From positions 1,860,001 to 1,924,000 of the forward strand of contig JAPEHQ010000005.1 of assembly GCA_027405735.1 (NCBI GenBank): a DNA stretch of 64,000 nt. Direction: 5' to 3'. Each line of letters begins with the position of its first letter. Within the stretch, counting starts at the first letter, position 1. The translations under genes and the position numbers were made by a program. Of the stretch, positions 32,563 to 44,823 are shown one piece after another. The stretch comes from Mucor racemosus. Its lineage: Eukaryota > Mucoromycota > Mucoromycetes > Mucorales > Mucoraceae. A model generated the notes under the pieces. That model saw only the letters and a list, made by a program, of their open reading frames with translations, made no database searches and had not been told where the DNA came from.

Positions 32563-34633
32563 TTTCCCAAATATTTCTGCTGCTGCTACTGCTGCTACTG
32601 AACACGAAAACAATTGTTAACTGTTGATCTAGAAAATACCTATTGTTTTTTCATAAAAAAGCAACCCCACCTTTCTCTCCCCCCCCCCCATAATATCATA
32701 AATAGATACCTTAAATAGAATTACATATAGAAGCATTACATTATTCATCATCTTCTTTCTTTCTTTCTTTTTCTTTTTTTTTTTTTTTTTTTTTGAAAAT
32801 AAATTACTACATATATCAAACTTGAAGTGAGGGAATTGTTTTTTCCCGTATGCGTTCCGTTTATTTCAGGAGTACATGATATTTACCACGGTTAAATATT
32901 GAGTTTGTATTACATGTTATGATTGTTTACATAACATTATATATCAGCCACTATAAACATGTAATTTCTTTAGTCATTATCAAGAACTATTTTGTCATCA
33001 GCAATCAAATTACACAACGTTCGATGCTTTTATTAATAGGAAGCAAAATGTAGTACTGAAATTTCATAATTAGGTGGTTTCGATATTTTATTGCTAAATA
33101 TTTTTGATCAAAAGACAATGAGGAAAAAATAAGCATATCCCTCAGATGCCCCCAAAGTAGAGATATATTCATTACCAGCATTTTCATACATGAAATTAAA
33201 GTCTTTAAATATACTGTATGGTTTTGATTCATCTCTGTTTGAAAAGTTCAAATCCAATAATATATAACAAATCTGATATTTCCACAATGAAAAGCAAGCT
33301 GCAGCAGTTGCATTTGGTAAAACTTGTCAAATTCATGTAGATTTAAAGCATATCTGAGTACAAAAGCCCCGAACAAAATTCATGATTTGACATTTCGTAA
33401 AACAATAAAGCTTAAACAAAATATCTAAAGCATTTTTCGATGTTTCAATAATGAAAATACTTTATCAATATCAGATACTGTTACTTCTGCAAAACATAAC
33501 TAATAAAATGCCTATAAGTCTTCGAAATTAGGTACATAAAAGTTACATATAACATTTATAAGTATATGACTGGATACAGTATTACTATTGATCCTCTAAT
33601 ACAGAAAGCAATACTCTTAAAATACAAAGATTCACAATTTCCTAGCATTTATCCTGGCAACTTTTACAAACAGTTATTAAAATCAATGCTAGATATTCAA
33701 AGTTTTTGAAAAAAATAGATATAAAACATATTGCACTAAAACTTTTCTTATGCATAAAAAGGAAGCTTTATAATCCATTTCGGCAGTTACCATTACCATA
33801 TATGCTGATTTTGGTTGATTTATCACTGTTTCTAATTTTAAATGGTTTGCTGAGCCGCAAAACCATGTAGAAAAAAGTGGGTGCTTGATTCCTACGATTT
33901 AACCAGTAAATCAATGGGATGCTAACATTATAGCATTAGATATTAATGGTCACTCTTCCAAAAAAAAGCCGAACAATCTCCGGAAGCGGCCATCTAATGA
34001 TATTTCCAGGCCTTAAATTTTTAGGAAAAATTACCGGACAGCCCGGACGCGGTTATTTAAATATTCCAAGCAGCTATAAGGTACAGGTATCGAAATTTCA
34101 TACAAAAATTAAGGTTCGACTGTATTGCTCTTAATTATTCAAAGGCTTATTTTAAGTAAAGCATAAATACAACCTACAACATTATTAGCCTAATAACGGT
34201 GTGGTTAAGACACACTATGGTCTCCATTTCATCTGGTATTGAATTAAAATAAATTACTTAATTTGGAGTTGACAACTCCTATCATTCATGACAAGATAGC
34301 ATTCCTGGAAGAGATATGGAAACTGGAACAGCATTCCTTATGAGATATAGAACCATCACTAACAGTTTAGATAATAGAAAATAACAGTACTTGTAATAGG
34401 AATGAATACCGAAATTAGAATAGATTTGAAATGTATATACAAAGAGGAGCTCAGGACAAAATAATATTGATTTCAGTTTATTCTTAGAGTCAATAAAGAT
34501 TACTATATTCTAGTTGACTTACTACCGTTTTTTTATATTCTTTTTATTAGCTATTATATCAGCTAATTCACAAATGGGTTTAATTTGAAAAGTATAATAT
34601 GATACAACCAGATTCAAAAAAATCCATAAAATC
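32563..34633. other. Intergenic with homopolymer tracts
   Basis: Contains an 11-C run (32679-32689), a TTTC-rich stretch ending in a 21-T run (32774-32794) and otherwise AT-rich sequence. Near 33960-34130 the GC content rises and the end 'aaggttcgactgta' resembles the tips of Tigger/pogo-type elements, but no matching inverted end was found. No gene called. Confidence 0.4.
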
Positions 34634-35170
34634 TGTTGTATTCCACCTATTAGTATCATACATTATCACCTTCTACAGTATCAATACATCTTACAATCTA
34701 TTGACTACGACATGTATTGAAGTGCAAGTCTTGATATCGGATACAGTATAAGAAACTCCCAGCGTATCAAGTTTATTCCAGTAATTACCAAGAACGCTTT
34801 GACCTCAATTATGACACCATACTATTTCATCACAGCGGTTAATCAATCAAGTAGCTATCAAATCAACATCCAAGTACATTTAGCGCAGCATTGAAACAAA
34901 ACAACTCAAAAGCTCTGCAAGAACGGTTAAATTATGATTGGTCCATTTCAATCCATAGATTACTATCAAACAGATCTAATGGTTCAATAGTGCCCTAAAT
35001 TACATCTCAGGATTTCAATATCAAATCAATATAAAAGGCTATACTTTTATATATAAATAAACGATATCTTGTTTTTATTATACAGTTGAAGAACTGATTA
35101 ATTACTCATTCTTTTATAATTGTATTCTTTTTTAAGTACTATTTATCAATAATCCTGAAAATATACGACA
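34634..35170 (+). mobile_element. Solo LTR, family A, copy 3 (TSD AAATC)
   Basis: 537 bp with TGTTGTATTCCACC...TATACGACA ends and perfect AAATC duplications at 34629-34633 and 35171-35175. Same orientation as copies 1 and 2. It lies 38 bp left of palindromic element 2. Confidence 0.92.
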
Positions 35171-35308
35171 AAATCACAAATTTAAAGGATTTATATATGA
35201 AAGCACTACGGCCGACCTGTGCTGCGCAAGATGATTTTGTTGTGTCTAGGTGGGCTGCACACTATAGCCTGATGAGTTGTTGCGCGCACTGAATAATTGC
35301 TAAAAAGG

Positions 35309-35973
35309 TGCAATAAAATTGAAGTAATTTTATAAAAATGAAAAATAAAATAAAAAAATAAAAGCGTTGATAAATACAATTATAGTCTTTTCACGGTTTT
35401 ATTGTGATTAAAAGAAATCTGAAGAAAAAGAATGATAATATCTTCATAAAGTATGCTATATTTATAGGAATCGTAAAATAGTGGATGTTTGTGCGTTGAT
35501 GCCTATTTTACAGGTGTTCAATCATAATGTCTTTTGTTGACATTCTTTTATAAGATACTTGGTTGAGATGTTGATACTTTGTTTGATATGAATGAATATC
35601 ATTAGATGGATGTTGATCTTCCAACATTCCAGTTATAATTTAAAATGCAACTGAACTTATTTTTATGGGATGTGATTCCTTATCTAGAATTACTACAACT
35701 GCGATTTTATGAGCAGGAGTTTTGGAATATATTATTAATGCAAAATAAGTACAGTTTTATATCATAGTAGGTGTCGTGTTGTAGAAGGTTGTATTTTGAT
35801 CAGGAATACTTCCTTTTACAGGCACCAGCAATATAGAGTTTCCTCGTTATGCTTATTGGGATCTAATTGGAACCCAGTCCTTATGGAGCGAGGTTCACGT
35901 ACGAATCGAGATCAGTTATTTTTCTGAAATGACAATGGCGACTTTGGTCTATAAAAGGTGTCATTTCATTGCA
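35309..35973 (+). mobile_element. Solo-LTR-like insertion, family B (TSD AAAGG), nested in element 2
   Basis: 665 bp beginning TGCAATAAAATTG and ending TCATTTCATTGCA, with AAAGG at 35304-35308 and 35974-35978. The opposite arm of element 2 (near 41925) and the left arm of element 1 (near 7386) run straight through this position and act as empty sites. TATA-like ctataaaagg lies 25 bp before its end. No coding frame. Confidence 0.75.
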
Positions 35974-36886
35974 AAAGGTACCAGGTTGCACATGGGCACA
36001 ACAAAAGAAACTACACACGAGCACAACGAAAAGCCTGTATGTGTACAATTATAGATTCTGTCCATGTGCATGACATTAATCTCATGTGTGCATAAAAGTA
36101 AAGTTTTCCATAAGCATATCATTATTCCTATTTGTGCATAACGATAAAATCTGACCATGAGCATAATGAGCTGATTGTATGAGCACAAATTGGTTTGTAC
36201 ATGAGCATTGTGCCGTTCTTAAAATTCCATTGTATATTTTACTGGAATAATTGGTTTTTAAATTGCATTTGCTTTTATTAATATAGATTATAGACAATAC
36301 AATTCAATAGGTTGTTGATGTAGAGCAATAGAGCAATACATGCAACTGCCAATATATTTACGATTATCATCATTTGTAAATATGTTTATAGCTATAATGT
36401 TTACACCAACAATGGTTTTTACTCGAGCATGAACTTAGATAACACTTACTGCTTAAAGTTATATGCAAGTCAAATCTAAGATTATAGATGTTCCTTTATC
36501 ACACATAAAACGTAAAAAAGTTAACCTTCTTTAAACTTATTATTTTGGTTTACTATTATTGTCAGCTGTAATAAAATTTGTTTTCAAGTATAGCTACGAT
36601 TAAAACTATGGTTATTAGACAAGACATTAGGTTATTCTTTTTTTTGTTTCTATATCGTTTGAAATTTTATCACTTTTCTGGAAGGTTTCATGGGTTTGTA
36701 GCCAGTTCTAGCTTCCCATTGATTAGATATAAATATCATTACCTTCGTTCGATTTGATCTTGTAATCAAGAAATATGTTCAACAATACAGTAGTAATGAT
36801 ATTTGATCTTAAAATGCGTTTAAATAAAAATACCAGTCTTTAATGTAGACTGCTACATACAGTATACTAAAAACATTAGTTTCTTG

Positions 36887-37034
36887 CACTATGAAGAAAA
36901 AGTCCCTTAATTCTCTTAATTATGCCACATTAAGGAAAATAAAACAAAATTTAAAAAAAATAAGCAGTGAAAATTTTCTTATTTTCCTTAATGTGGCACA
37001 ATTAAGAGAATTAAGAGATTTTTTGTTCATAGTG
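36887..37034. mobile_element. Hairpin MITE-like insertion in the left arm of element 2
   Basis: 148 bp with 56-bp near-perfect inverted halves (36887-36942 and 36979-37034), tips CACTATGAA/TTCATAGTG and inner edge CCTTAATGTGGCA. It is absent from the mirror position in the right arm (near 41000). It is flanked by ttatgttg repeats, so the target duplication is not clear. Confidence 0.75.
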
Positions 37035-38164
37035 TTATGTTGTTATGTTGTTACCGTAGAATGCGCATTCAGATAAAACAAAAGAATACCAGCTTGATAG
37101 TCTGATATGTCTTATCAAACGGTGAATATACCATTGGAATACGAAAACAAAAAGAGAGAAACAACATACATAGAAAAGGATTTTCAAGGCGTTACAATTA
37201 TTTAGCGCAATTAAAATCCTATTAGATTTCTCATTTCAGCCAATGTAAAAGCAGCATCACAACGCATGAACTATAAACTAAACAAAATAGGCAAATCTAT
37301 TATTACCATAGAAACATACATTTTTCTACCAGAAAAACCGTCTGTCATATCATACATTCATTAAAAAATTGCAAAAGCGAGCCGCAGAGCAACGCTGTAA
37401 TTGAGCATAGCAAGATTGAATGACTAAATCTCGCATACTATGGTATATACAGTATCTAAGTTTTAAATAAAAAAGCGGTTTTTTCAATTTTTCTTATATT
37501 TAACCATGTGCGGTCTGAAAATTCAGTTTTTGTAGCGGACATTTTCGGAGCTCATTTTATCCTTACCAACGCTCATGATTTAGATCAAAAAACAGAAAAA
37601 TCAAATTTTAATACCAAAATCAACGTTTAAACACACTACATTGTGAGAGAAACTTGTAGCTATAGCTAATACGCATTTTATAAAAGCTTAATATTAAATT
37701 TCAAGTAATGAAAATTTGTACTTTTGACCCAAAAACGGTTTTTTGATTAAAGGATTTTCATGTAATGTTTTGCAATAAAAGGGGTTGATATTTTTTATTG
37801 AGCAAATAGAGCGCTAAATTCTGTATATGTGTATATTTTTTGTTTTTACAATTAGTAGTATAATTAACTCTAGATATGCAAAATTAAAAAAAAGAAATTG
37901 AAAAATGTCAAAATTGATGATCTGGACAAAAATAATTTTCTAAATTAATATTCCGCTTATAAGCCTTGTAAGTCTTAAAAATAAGAGATTTTATAATACT
38001 TGAGAGCTTTTTCAAAAATTTACAATGCTGTACCCATTTAATTCAAGCTTATTACTGTAAATCATTATACATGCTAATATTGTGTGATAGTTTATTTGAT
38101 GATGATATAGTCTTACTTTATAATTTTTGCGTTAGAGGTAATTTACATTGAGTTTTATTGTTAC

Positions 38165-38272
38165 CTCTCCAATATTATTATAAACATAAACATGGCCATC
38201 GCTGGAACCTATTGCCACTTTTTTACACTCTTTGCCCCAAGCTAATTTATTCAATAATGCTTTACCAGAACA
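38165..38272 (-). pseudogene. Dynein intermediate-chain exon fragment, left arm of element 2
   Basis: Minus-strand reading GKALLNKLAWGKECKKVAIG then SSDGHVYVYNNIGE, ending at GGAGAG and a gtaaca donor-like site. Mirror of 39775-39881. Confidence 0.7.
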
Positions 38273-38330
38273 AGCTTACTTTTGACCTATAAAAATTGAT
38301 TTAATAGTAAAATCAATTATTGATAACATG

Positions 38331-38426
38331 CTAATAAGTAATAATTATGGTGTGCCTTTGAGAGCTGGTAGTGGTAGTATACAAGAAGTCAACATCTCGT
38401 TTTCCTCTCCTTGGCTGTTGTTGGCC
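38331..38426 (-). pseudogene. Possible second captured exon in the loop of element 2
   Basis: Counterpart of 8915-9019: GQQQPRRGKRDVDFLYTTTT in the same frame after an acceptor-like tttag, with a 9-base in-frame deletion. Family not recognised. Confidence 0.25.
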
Positions 38427-39044
38427 ACTACTAAATAAAAACAAATATTTTTTAGAAACTAAATAAATTAACATAAGTTTATTCATTCAAATCAAATGAA
38501 TACTATACATACTTTTATAATCACTAATTTTTCAGCAGGTAGATATCGATTTTAGATTAAAAAAGCATTAATTATAACGTAGATGATGGAACAAAATGAC
38601 TAAGTTTTGGATGTTTTTTTTGTTCGAGAAAAAAATTATAACGAGCCCTAAAATTTACAGTTAATAATTTATTCCCAAATAAACAATAAGAAAAACATGT
38701 ACTTGTACCTGCTACTTGATTTTAGTTTATAAAAAATATTGGTCTTTTTGTTGTAGTTTTAAATATAAATAAAAGAGCTGACGAAAGAGTGGGGAACAAA
38801 AAAGAAAAATAATCATAAATCAGTCGATTGTGTGTGTTACAAACAGAAATTTACAAAGGCATAAAAACTTTTAGTGATGCCAAACAGGTTGTTGTCGTTG
38901 TTCCCAATTGGTCTCCGAAAGAAGAACATGGGCAGAACGTATTCAAACTCCAAATTTCAAATTAATATATCTCGTCAATAAGGCAATTTTATTGAATCAG
39001 AGTAACTCACATCTGCTTTAAACCGTTCAAACTATCTTTGTTAT

Positions 39045-39355
39045 TGATTTATCGAGACTTTGTAAATTAAAATTAACGTAAAAAAGTACCGTTTATTAGA
39101 ATGAATTAAATATGGGTTTATATAGTTATTGGAATTCTGTGATAAGATCTAATGGACAGGGATCCATTAGATGTGATAATAGATATTATTATTAATGTGT
39201 ATGGATATAACATGTTATGTTTCAGTGGTAATATTGCTATAAGTTATGTTTCATTATTAGTTCATGGGTGACAGGAACTAGTTACTGAATAGATAAGATC
39301 TGCTAGATTTGTTGGAGATCTTCTATATATCGAATGTTGTAATTCTGATAGATCA
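39045..39355 (+). mobile_element. Solo LTR, family C (TSD GTTAT), nested in the loop of element 2
   Basis: 311 bp with inverted TGAT...ATCA tips (TGATTTATCGAG ... TGATAGATCA) and perfect GTTAT duplications at 39040-39044 and 39356-39360. The loop of element 1 (near 9636-9650) has a single GTTAT and no insertion. Confidence 0.85.
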
Positions 39356-39652
39356 GTTATTAAATATATTATGATTCATATACTTCAGTAAATTGACTAA
39401 AAAATATTGGTTTCATTGATCTGCTCATCCGGGCTGCCTGTTCTGCATAAAATTTTTATTCTGCCCATCTATGCAGGTCATTATGCCCATGGAAAGCATA
39501 GTTTGGCCGTGGTGCAAACTTACTTATTAGATGCTAAATATTCATCAAATGCTATTATTAGCATCATGTTTTTATTCAGTTGCTGTTGTATTATTAAAAA
39601 ACAAGCTTTTCATTAGTTTATAACAATGACAGTGGAATGCTTCTGATATTAG

Positions 39653-39881
39653 ATTGACATTTATCATAAGGCGGGCTGATAATACATTTGATTCTACTGT
39701 AAATGGAACCAGTCAATTTAATTTTTGGAATTTGAATGAATATATCAGGGAACCATTTGTAAGTACTTTAGTTGGCTCTGGTAAAGCATTGTTAAATAAG
39801 TTAGCTTGGGGCAAAGAGTGTAAAAAGGTGGCAATAGGTTCCAGCGATGGCCATGTTTATGTTTATAATAATATTGGAGAG
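39653..39881 (+). pseudogene. Captured dynein intermediate-chain exon, right arm of element 2
   Basis: Acceptor-like 'atattag' then an open frame with NGTSQFNFWNLNEYIREP, VGSGKALLNKLAWGKECKK and GSSDGHVYVYNNIGE, then gtaaca. It aligns with 10471-10696; all length differences are multiples of three, but many amino-acid positions differ. Confidence 0.72.
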
Positions 39882-42018
39882 GTAACAATAAAACTCAATG
39901 TAAATTACCTCTAACGCAAAAATTATAAAGTAAGACTATATCATCATCAAATAAACTATCACACAATATTAGCATGTATAATGATTTACAGTAATAAGCT
40001 TGAATTAAATGGGTACAGCATTGTAAATTTTTGAAAAAGCTCTCAAGTATTATAAAATCTCTTATTTTTAAGACTTACAAGGCTTATAAGCGGAATATTA
40101 ATTTAGAAAATTATTTTTGTCCAGATCATCAATTTTGACATTTTTCAATTTCTTTTTTTAATTTTGCATATCTAGAGTTAATTATACTACTAATTGTAAA
40201 AACAAAAAATATACACATATACAGAATTTAGCGCTCTATTTGCTCAATAAAAAATATCAACCCCTTTTATTGCAAAACATTACATGAAAATCCTTTAATC
40301 AAAAAACCGTTTTTGGGTCAAAAGTACAAATTTTCATTACTTGAAATTTAATATTAAGCTTTTATAAAATGCGTATTAGCTATAGCTACAAGTTTCTCTC
40401 ACAATGTAGTGTGTTTAAACGTTGATTTTGGTATTAAAATTTGATTTTTCTGTTTTTTGATCTAAATCATGAGCGTTGGTAAGGATAAAATGAGCTCCGA
40501 AAATGTCCGCTACAAAAACTGAATTTTCAGACCGCACATGGTTAAATATAAGAAAAATTGAAAAAACCGCTTTTTTATTTAAAACTTAGATACTGTATAT
40601 ACCATAGTATGCGAGATTTAGTCATTCAATCTTGCTATGCTCAATTACAGCGTTGCTCTGCGGCTCGCTTTTGCAATTTTTTAATGAATGTATGATATGA
40701 CAGACGGTTTTTCTGGTAGAAAAATGTATGTTTCTATGGTAATAATAGATTTGCCTATTTTGTTTAGTTTATAGTTCATGCGCAGTAATTCTGTACATTG
40801 GCTGAAATGAGGAATTAAGTAGGGTTTTAATTGCGCTAAATAATGTAAAGCTTTGAAAGTCCTTTTCTACGTGTGTTGTTTCTCTTTTTTTGTTTTCACA
40901 TTCCTGAAGGATATTATTCACTGTTTGATAAGGCATATCAGACTATTATCAAGCTGGTATTCTTTTCTTTTATCTGAATACGCATGCTAACATAATGGAT
41001 TAATGTTTTTAATATACAGTAGGTAGCAGTCATCATATTAGAGACTGATATTATCATTTAACTGCATCCTAGGATCAAATATCATTATTTACTACTGTAT
41101 TTCTGGACGTATTTCTTGATTACAAGATCAAATCGAAGGCAATGATATTTATATCTATTCAATGAAAAGCTAGAACTGGCTACAAACTCACGAAATGTTC
41201 CAGGAAAATGATAAAATTTCAAATGGTATAGAAACACAAAAAAAAAGAGCAATGTAATGTCCTGCCTAATTACCATAGTTTTGATTTTATATATAATACT
41301 GTACTTGAAAACAAATCTTTTTACAGCTTACAATCGTAAACTAAAATAGTAAGCTAAAAGAAGGTTAATTTGTTTAAATTTTATGAGTGATAAAGTAACA
41401 TTTATAATCTTAGACTTGACTTGTGGTATAAGTTTAAGCAGTAAGTGCTATTTAAGTTTACTGTATGCTCGAGCAAAATCCATTGTTGCTGTAAACACTA
41501 TAGCTATAAACATATCTACAAAAGAATGATGCTAATTGTAAATATATTGGCTCTTGCATGTATTGCTCTACATCAACAACCCATTGAATTATATTGTCTA
41601 TAATCTATATTAATAAAAGCAAATGTAATTTAAAACCCCATTATTCCAGTAAAAAAATATGCAATGGAATTTTAAGAACGGCACGATGCTCATGCACAAA
41701 CCAATTTGTGCGCATACGATCAGCTCATTATGCTCATGGTCAGATTTCTTATTATGCACATATAAGAATAGTGATATACTTATGGGCAATTCTACTATTA
41801 TGCACACATGGGATTAATGTCATGCACACGGACAGAATCTATAATTCTGCACATACAGGCTTAGCATTGTGCTCGTGTGCAGTTTCTTTTGTTGTGCCCA
41901 TGTGCATCTTGTTATCTTCTTATCTTCTTAGCCATATTCACTGGACACAACAGATCAGGCTATAGTGTACAGCCCACCTGGGCACAACAAAATTATCTTG
42001 TGCAGGACAGGTCGACCG

Positions 42019-44823
42019 TAATGATTCTAGAGATATTCTCATTTCAAATGCGGTTCCTCAATTTTAAGCTGGCCATTTTTGCATCATTCAAATTTATTAA
42101 ACAATTACTATAGTAACCATCCTTGCTTCACGTAATAAAGTTTGTTACCTATATAATCTTGAATCGATCCGTACCGCTTTTCAAGAAAACATTTTATTAA
42201 AATACTTTACCACTACAAATAATCTCGTTTTTACCCTTATTTTGTCCGGTAAAATTGTTGAAACTAGACTTGACGTTTAGAATTATATATCAAAATATGT
42301 GGAATAAATTGTTCAACACCTTTTATTATGTGTTCAAGGCTTTATAATAAAATTTAAGGGTTGCCATAGGCATATACACTAGAATTCAGCAAAGTTTACA
42401 CCACAAAAGTCTCGGCAAAATTTATAGATGCAATAAAATGAATTGCAGATTTATTTTCAGCAGCCAATTTTACCTCAGAAACTTCGTTGCCTGATTCCTA
42501 GCGATACTTTTGTAAAAAAATGTGAAAATTCTCCAAATTGTTAAAACTACAAAAAGAAAAAACAAAACAAAACAGGATTTACAATTACAGGATTTAGAAG
42601 TCCAAAAATTATCCAAAAAAAAAAACCATCCCTGAAACTTTAATATATAATAATACATTAAAAAACAAGAAGATATACTGTAGCTTAGAAACCTTCAAGG
42701 GCAAGCTTATTAGAATCTTAAGATATTTGGCATCTTAGATTGAGTTTTTAAGTAGGGTAAAAGCAAATGTTTCACTTTTGAATCCTTTATACTCGCTGAG
42801 AAATTAACATGAATAGAAATAAGTCTATTGTCAATAATCTGTAGCATATCAAGTATAGCCCTACATTTTATATTTCTTGATTATCTATTGAAATGGGGGC
42901 GCGCTCCAATTTCGAATATCACCATATAAAATTGTATAATCAGATATGCACATGTAGCTGAGCTTGAATCCAAAAAGTGTTCAAATGGAAAAAAAATCCA
43001 AAAAAATCCAAAAAAAACCTTGTATGTTTAATTACTCACAAAAATGCATAGTAAGTTGAACTAGCGTATTAAATGTTTTAGGTTCAGTTTTTAATTTTGA
43101 ATCGATCTGTGTAGGTTTTGAAAATATTTTTCTCATAAAATCTCTAGTAAATTTGATGTCAAATTTTAACGGTTTTTGATCAAAAAGTACCCTTCATTCA
43201 AATGTAATCCTAAAATATTTTATTTTCACATTATGTGCAACAAAATTATCTACAGAATGAGTATTTATACGTAGCTGTAGCCCTATTTTTCGTGGGGATT
43301 TTAATTTTTTTTTATCTTTTTTTTGTAAAACCGAAAACTCATCCTTGTATATCCTCGTCCAAAATGGATCCTCTTTTTGTATCACCAAAAATCAATCATT
43401 CAATCTCAATTTTCTCGACCAAAAATCAATATTTTTTGACGAGGTAAAATTCGTTAGATAGACGCTAATGAGTACTATCCTATGGCTTTAGTTTTGCATA
43501 CCAATTGTCCCTTCATGGATCTCTATACCACAAAAAGAGCTCTCACAAAATTTATAAAAAAATAAAAAAGTCTTCACAACGATCCAAAACCTAGATATCC
43601 TGGTAGAGAATAAAAAATAAAGTAGACTTTACTTAATACCCATCATTGCAATACCTTAGTATTTTCTCGATTTATTTTCATTTCAAATGCGGTTTGTCAA
43701 TTTTAAGCTGGCCATTTCTGCATCATTCAAATTTATGAAACAACTACTATAGTAACCATCCTTGCTTCATTTAATAAAATTTGTAGCCGGAAAAATGTTG
43801 AATCCAGAATGACAGTTAAAATAATTTATTTATTATTAGAAACATATTAGTATGAAAATGTATACTTACATATGTAATGATTGATGAAGGTTTTCCCCTG
43901 TGTAATGTCTAAACTTTTTTGAGAAACCCAAGAAATAAAGATATTGTACAAACGAAGGAAGTGCTCACATTCCTCTTAACTTAGGACCATTTAGTTAGAG
44001 ATTAGCTGCGTTTAACACGAAATGCTGGTCGCTTTTCATCAGATGTATTTGATGTGCACGTAAAAACGATATTTTATATGATTAGACTCTAGTTTCAGTC
44101 GTTCGAAAGGAGAGGTTTTATATATATATAAAATATATCAAATTTTTAGAGGAAATTTAAACTAGACCTGAACGTTTACTACCAAAGACGAGGTTTTATC
44201 ATAAAAACAGCGATATAACCTTTATCAAAATGCTTTAAATGTGAAATAATTTTGGCAAAAGAAAGAGCTTCAAAAAGGCTAAATCTTTTTATTTTGAATC
44301 TTCAAAATATGTAGACACAATATGCTTGATATTTGATACTTTTGCTTATACTGAGCGAACAAGATATTGCGGTTCAATCATTTGTCGTAAGATGGCTGTA
44401 GCCTTTTCCATAACTAGGACAGCAGCAAAATATCCGATAATCCTAATAAAAAAAGGGCATAGAATATCCCAAACTCAAAAAAACTCCATAAAATGTAAAA
44501 TAGTTTAAGTTTTTGTAAATTTCCCCTTGGTAGACTGAACTAAGATATGCAGAAAATAACCTGATTTAGCCCTCATATTACTATTTTATGTATGAATATA
44601 TACAATTTTTATGTGCCATATAGGCTCTTGAATCACAATAGAAAATTGTATATATGGAAAGTAGCGATGAAAGTTGTATTTCAAGCAATCATTTTAGCTG
44701 AATATTACATGTTTTAAAGCAAATTTTTTTTTTATATACATAAATATGAGACATTAATAATGATTTATTTGATCTATAGATGCACAATGTATATATATTA
44801 TTTCTATGGGATATCAAGCAATT
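42019..44823. other. Intergenic with a diverged direct repeat
   Basis: Two copies of a roughly 110-bp unit (42040-42147 and 43679-43794) share 'catttcaaatgcgg', 'ttaagctggccattt' and 'ctatagtaaccatccttgct'. The first copy starts 20 bp right of element 2. No gene frame is convincing. The last few hundred bases hold the 3' flank of the ABC transporter gene. Confidence 0.5.

Larger units (their letters stand above)
35209..42018. mobile_element. Palindromic (foldback-like) non-autonomous DNA element 2 with captured dynein intermediate-chain exon
   Basis: Ends CGGCCGACCTGT... and ...ACAGGTCGACCG, each next to TA (35207-35208 and 42019-42020). Inverted arms are 35209-38272 and about 39775-42018. 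After subtracting nested insertions (35309-35973 and 36887-37034) the two arms are collinear over about 2.25 kb. The loop (38273-39774) is homologous to that of element 1 and holds a further insertion (39045-39355). No transposase frame exists; the outermost 400 bp is rich in TGTGC/GCACA motifs as in element 1. Arms within this element resemble each other more than they resemble element 1 (for example both read KECKKVAIG in the dynein part, where element 1 reads KEDKKVVVIG). Confidence 0.82.

Noticed and set aside
33946..34134. Possible Tigger/pogo-type MITE ending aaggttcgactgta
   Set aside because: Only one end resembles a TIR; no inverted partner or TA-flanked copy found.
34188..34250. tRNA-like stretch 'gtggttaagac'
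   Set aside because: No B box or acceptor-stem pairing.
42040..43794. Retroelement bounded by the 110-bp direct repeats
   Set aside because: Repeats are too short and diverged, lack TG..CA ends and target duplications, and the interior has no coding frame.
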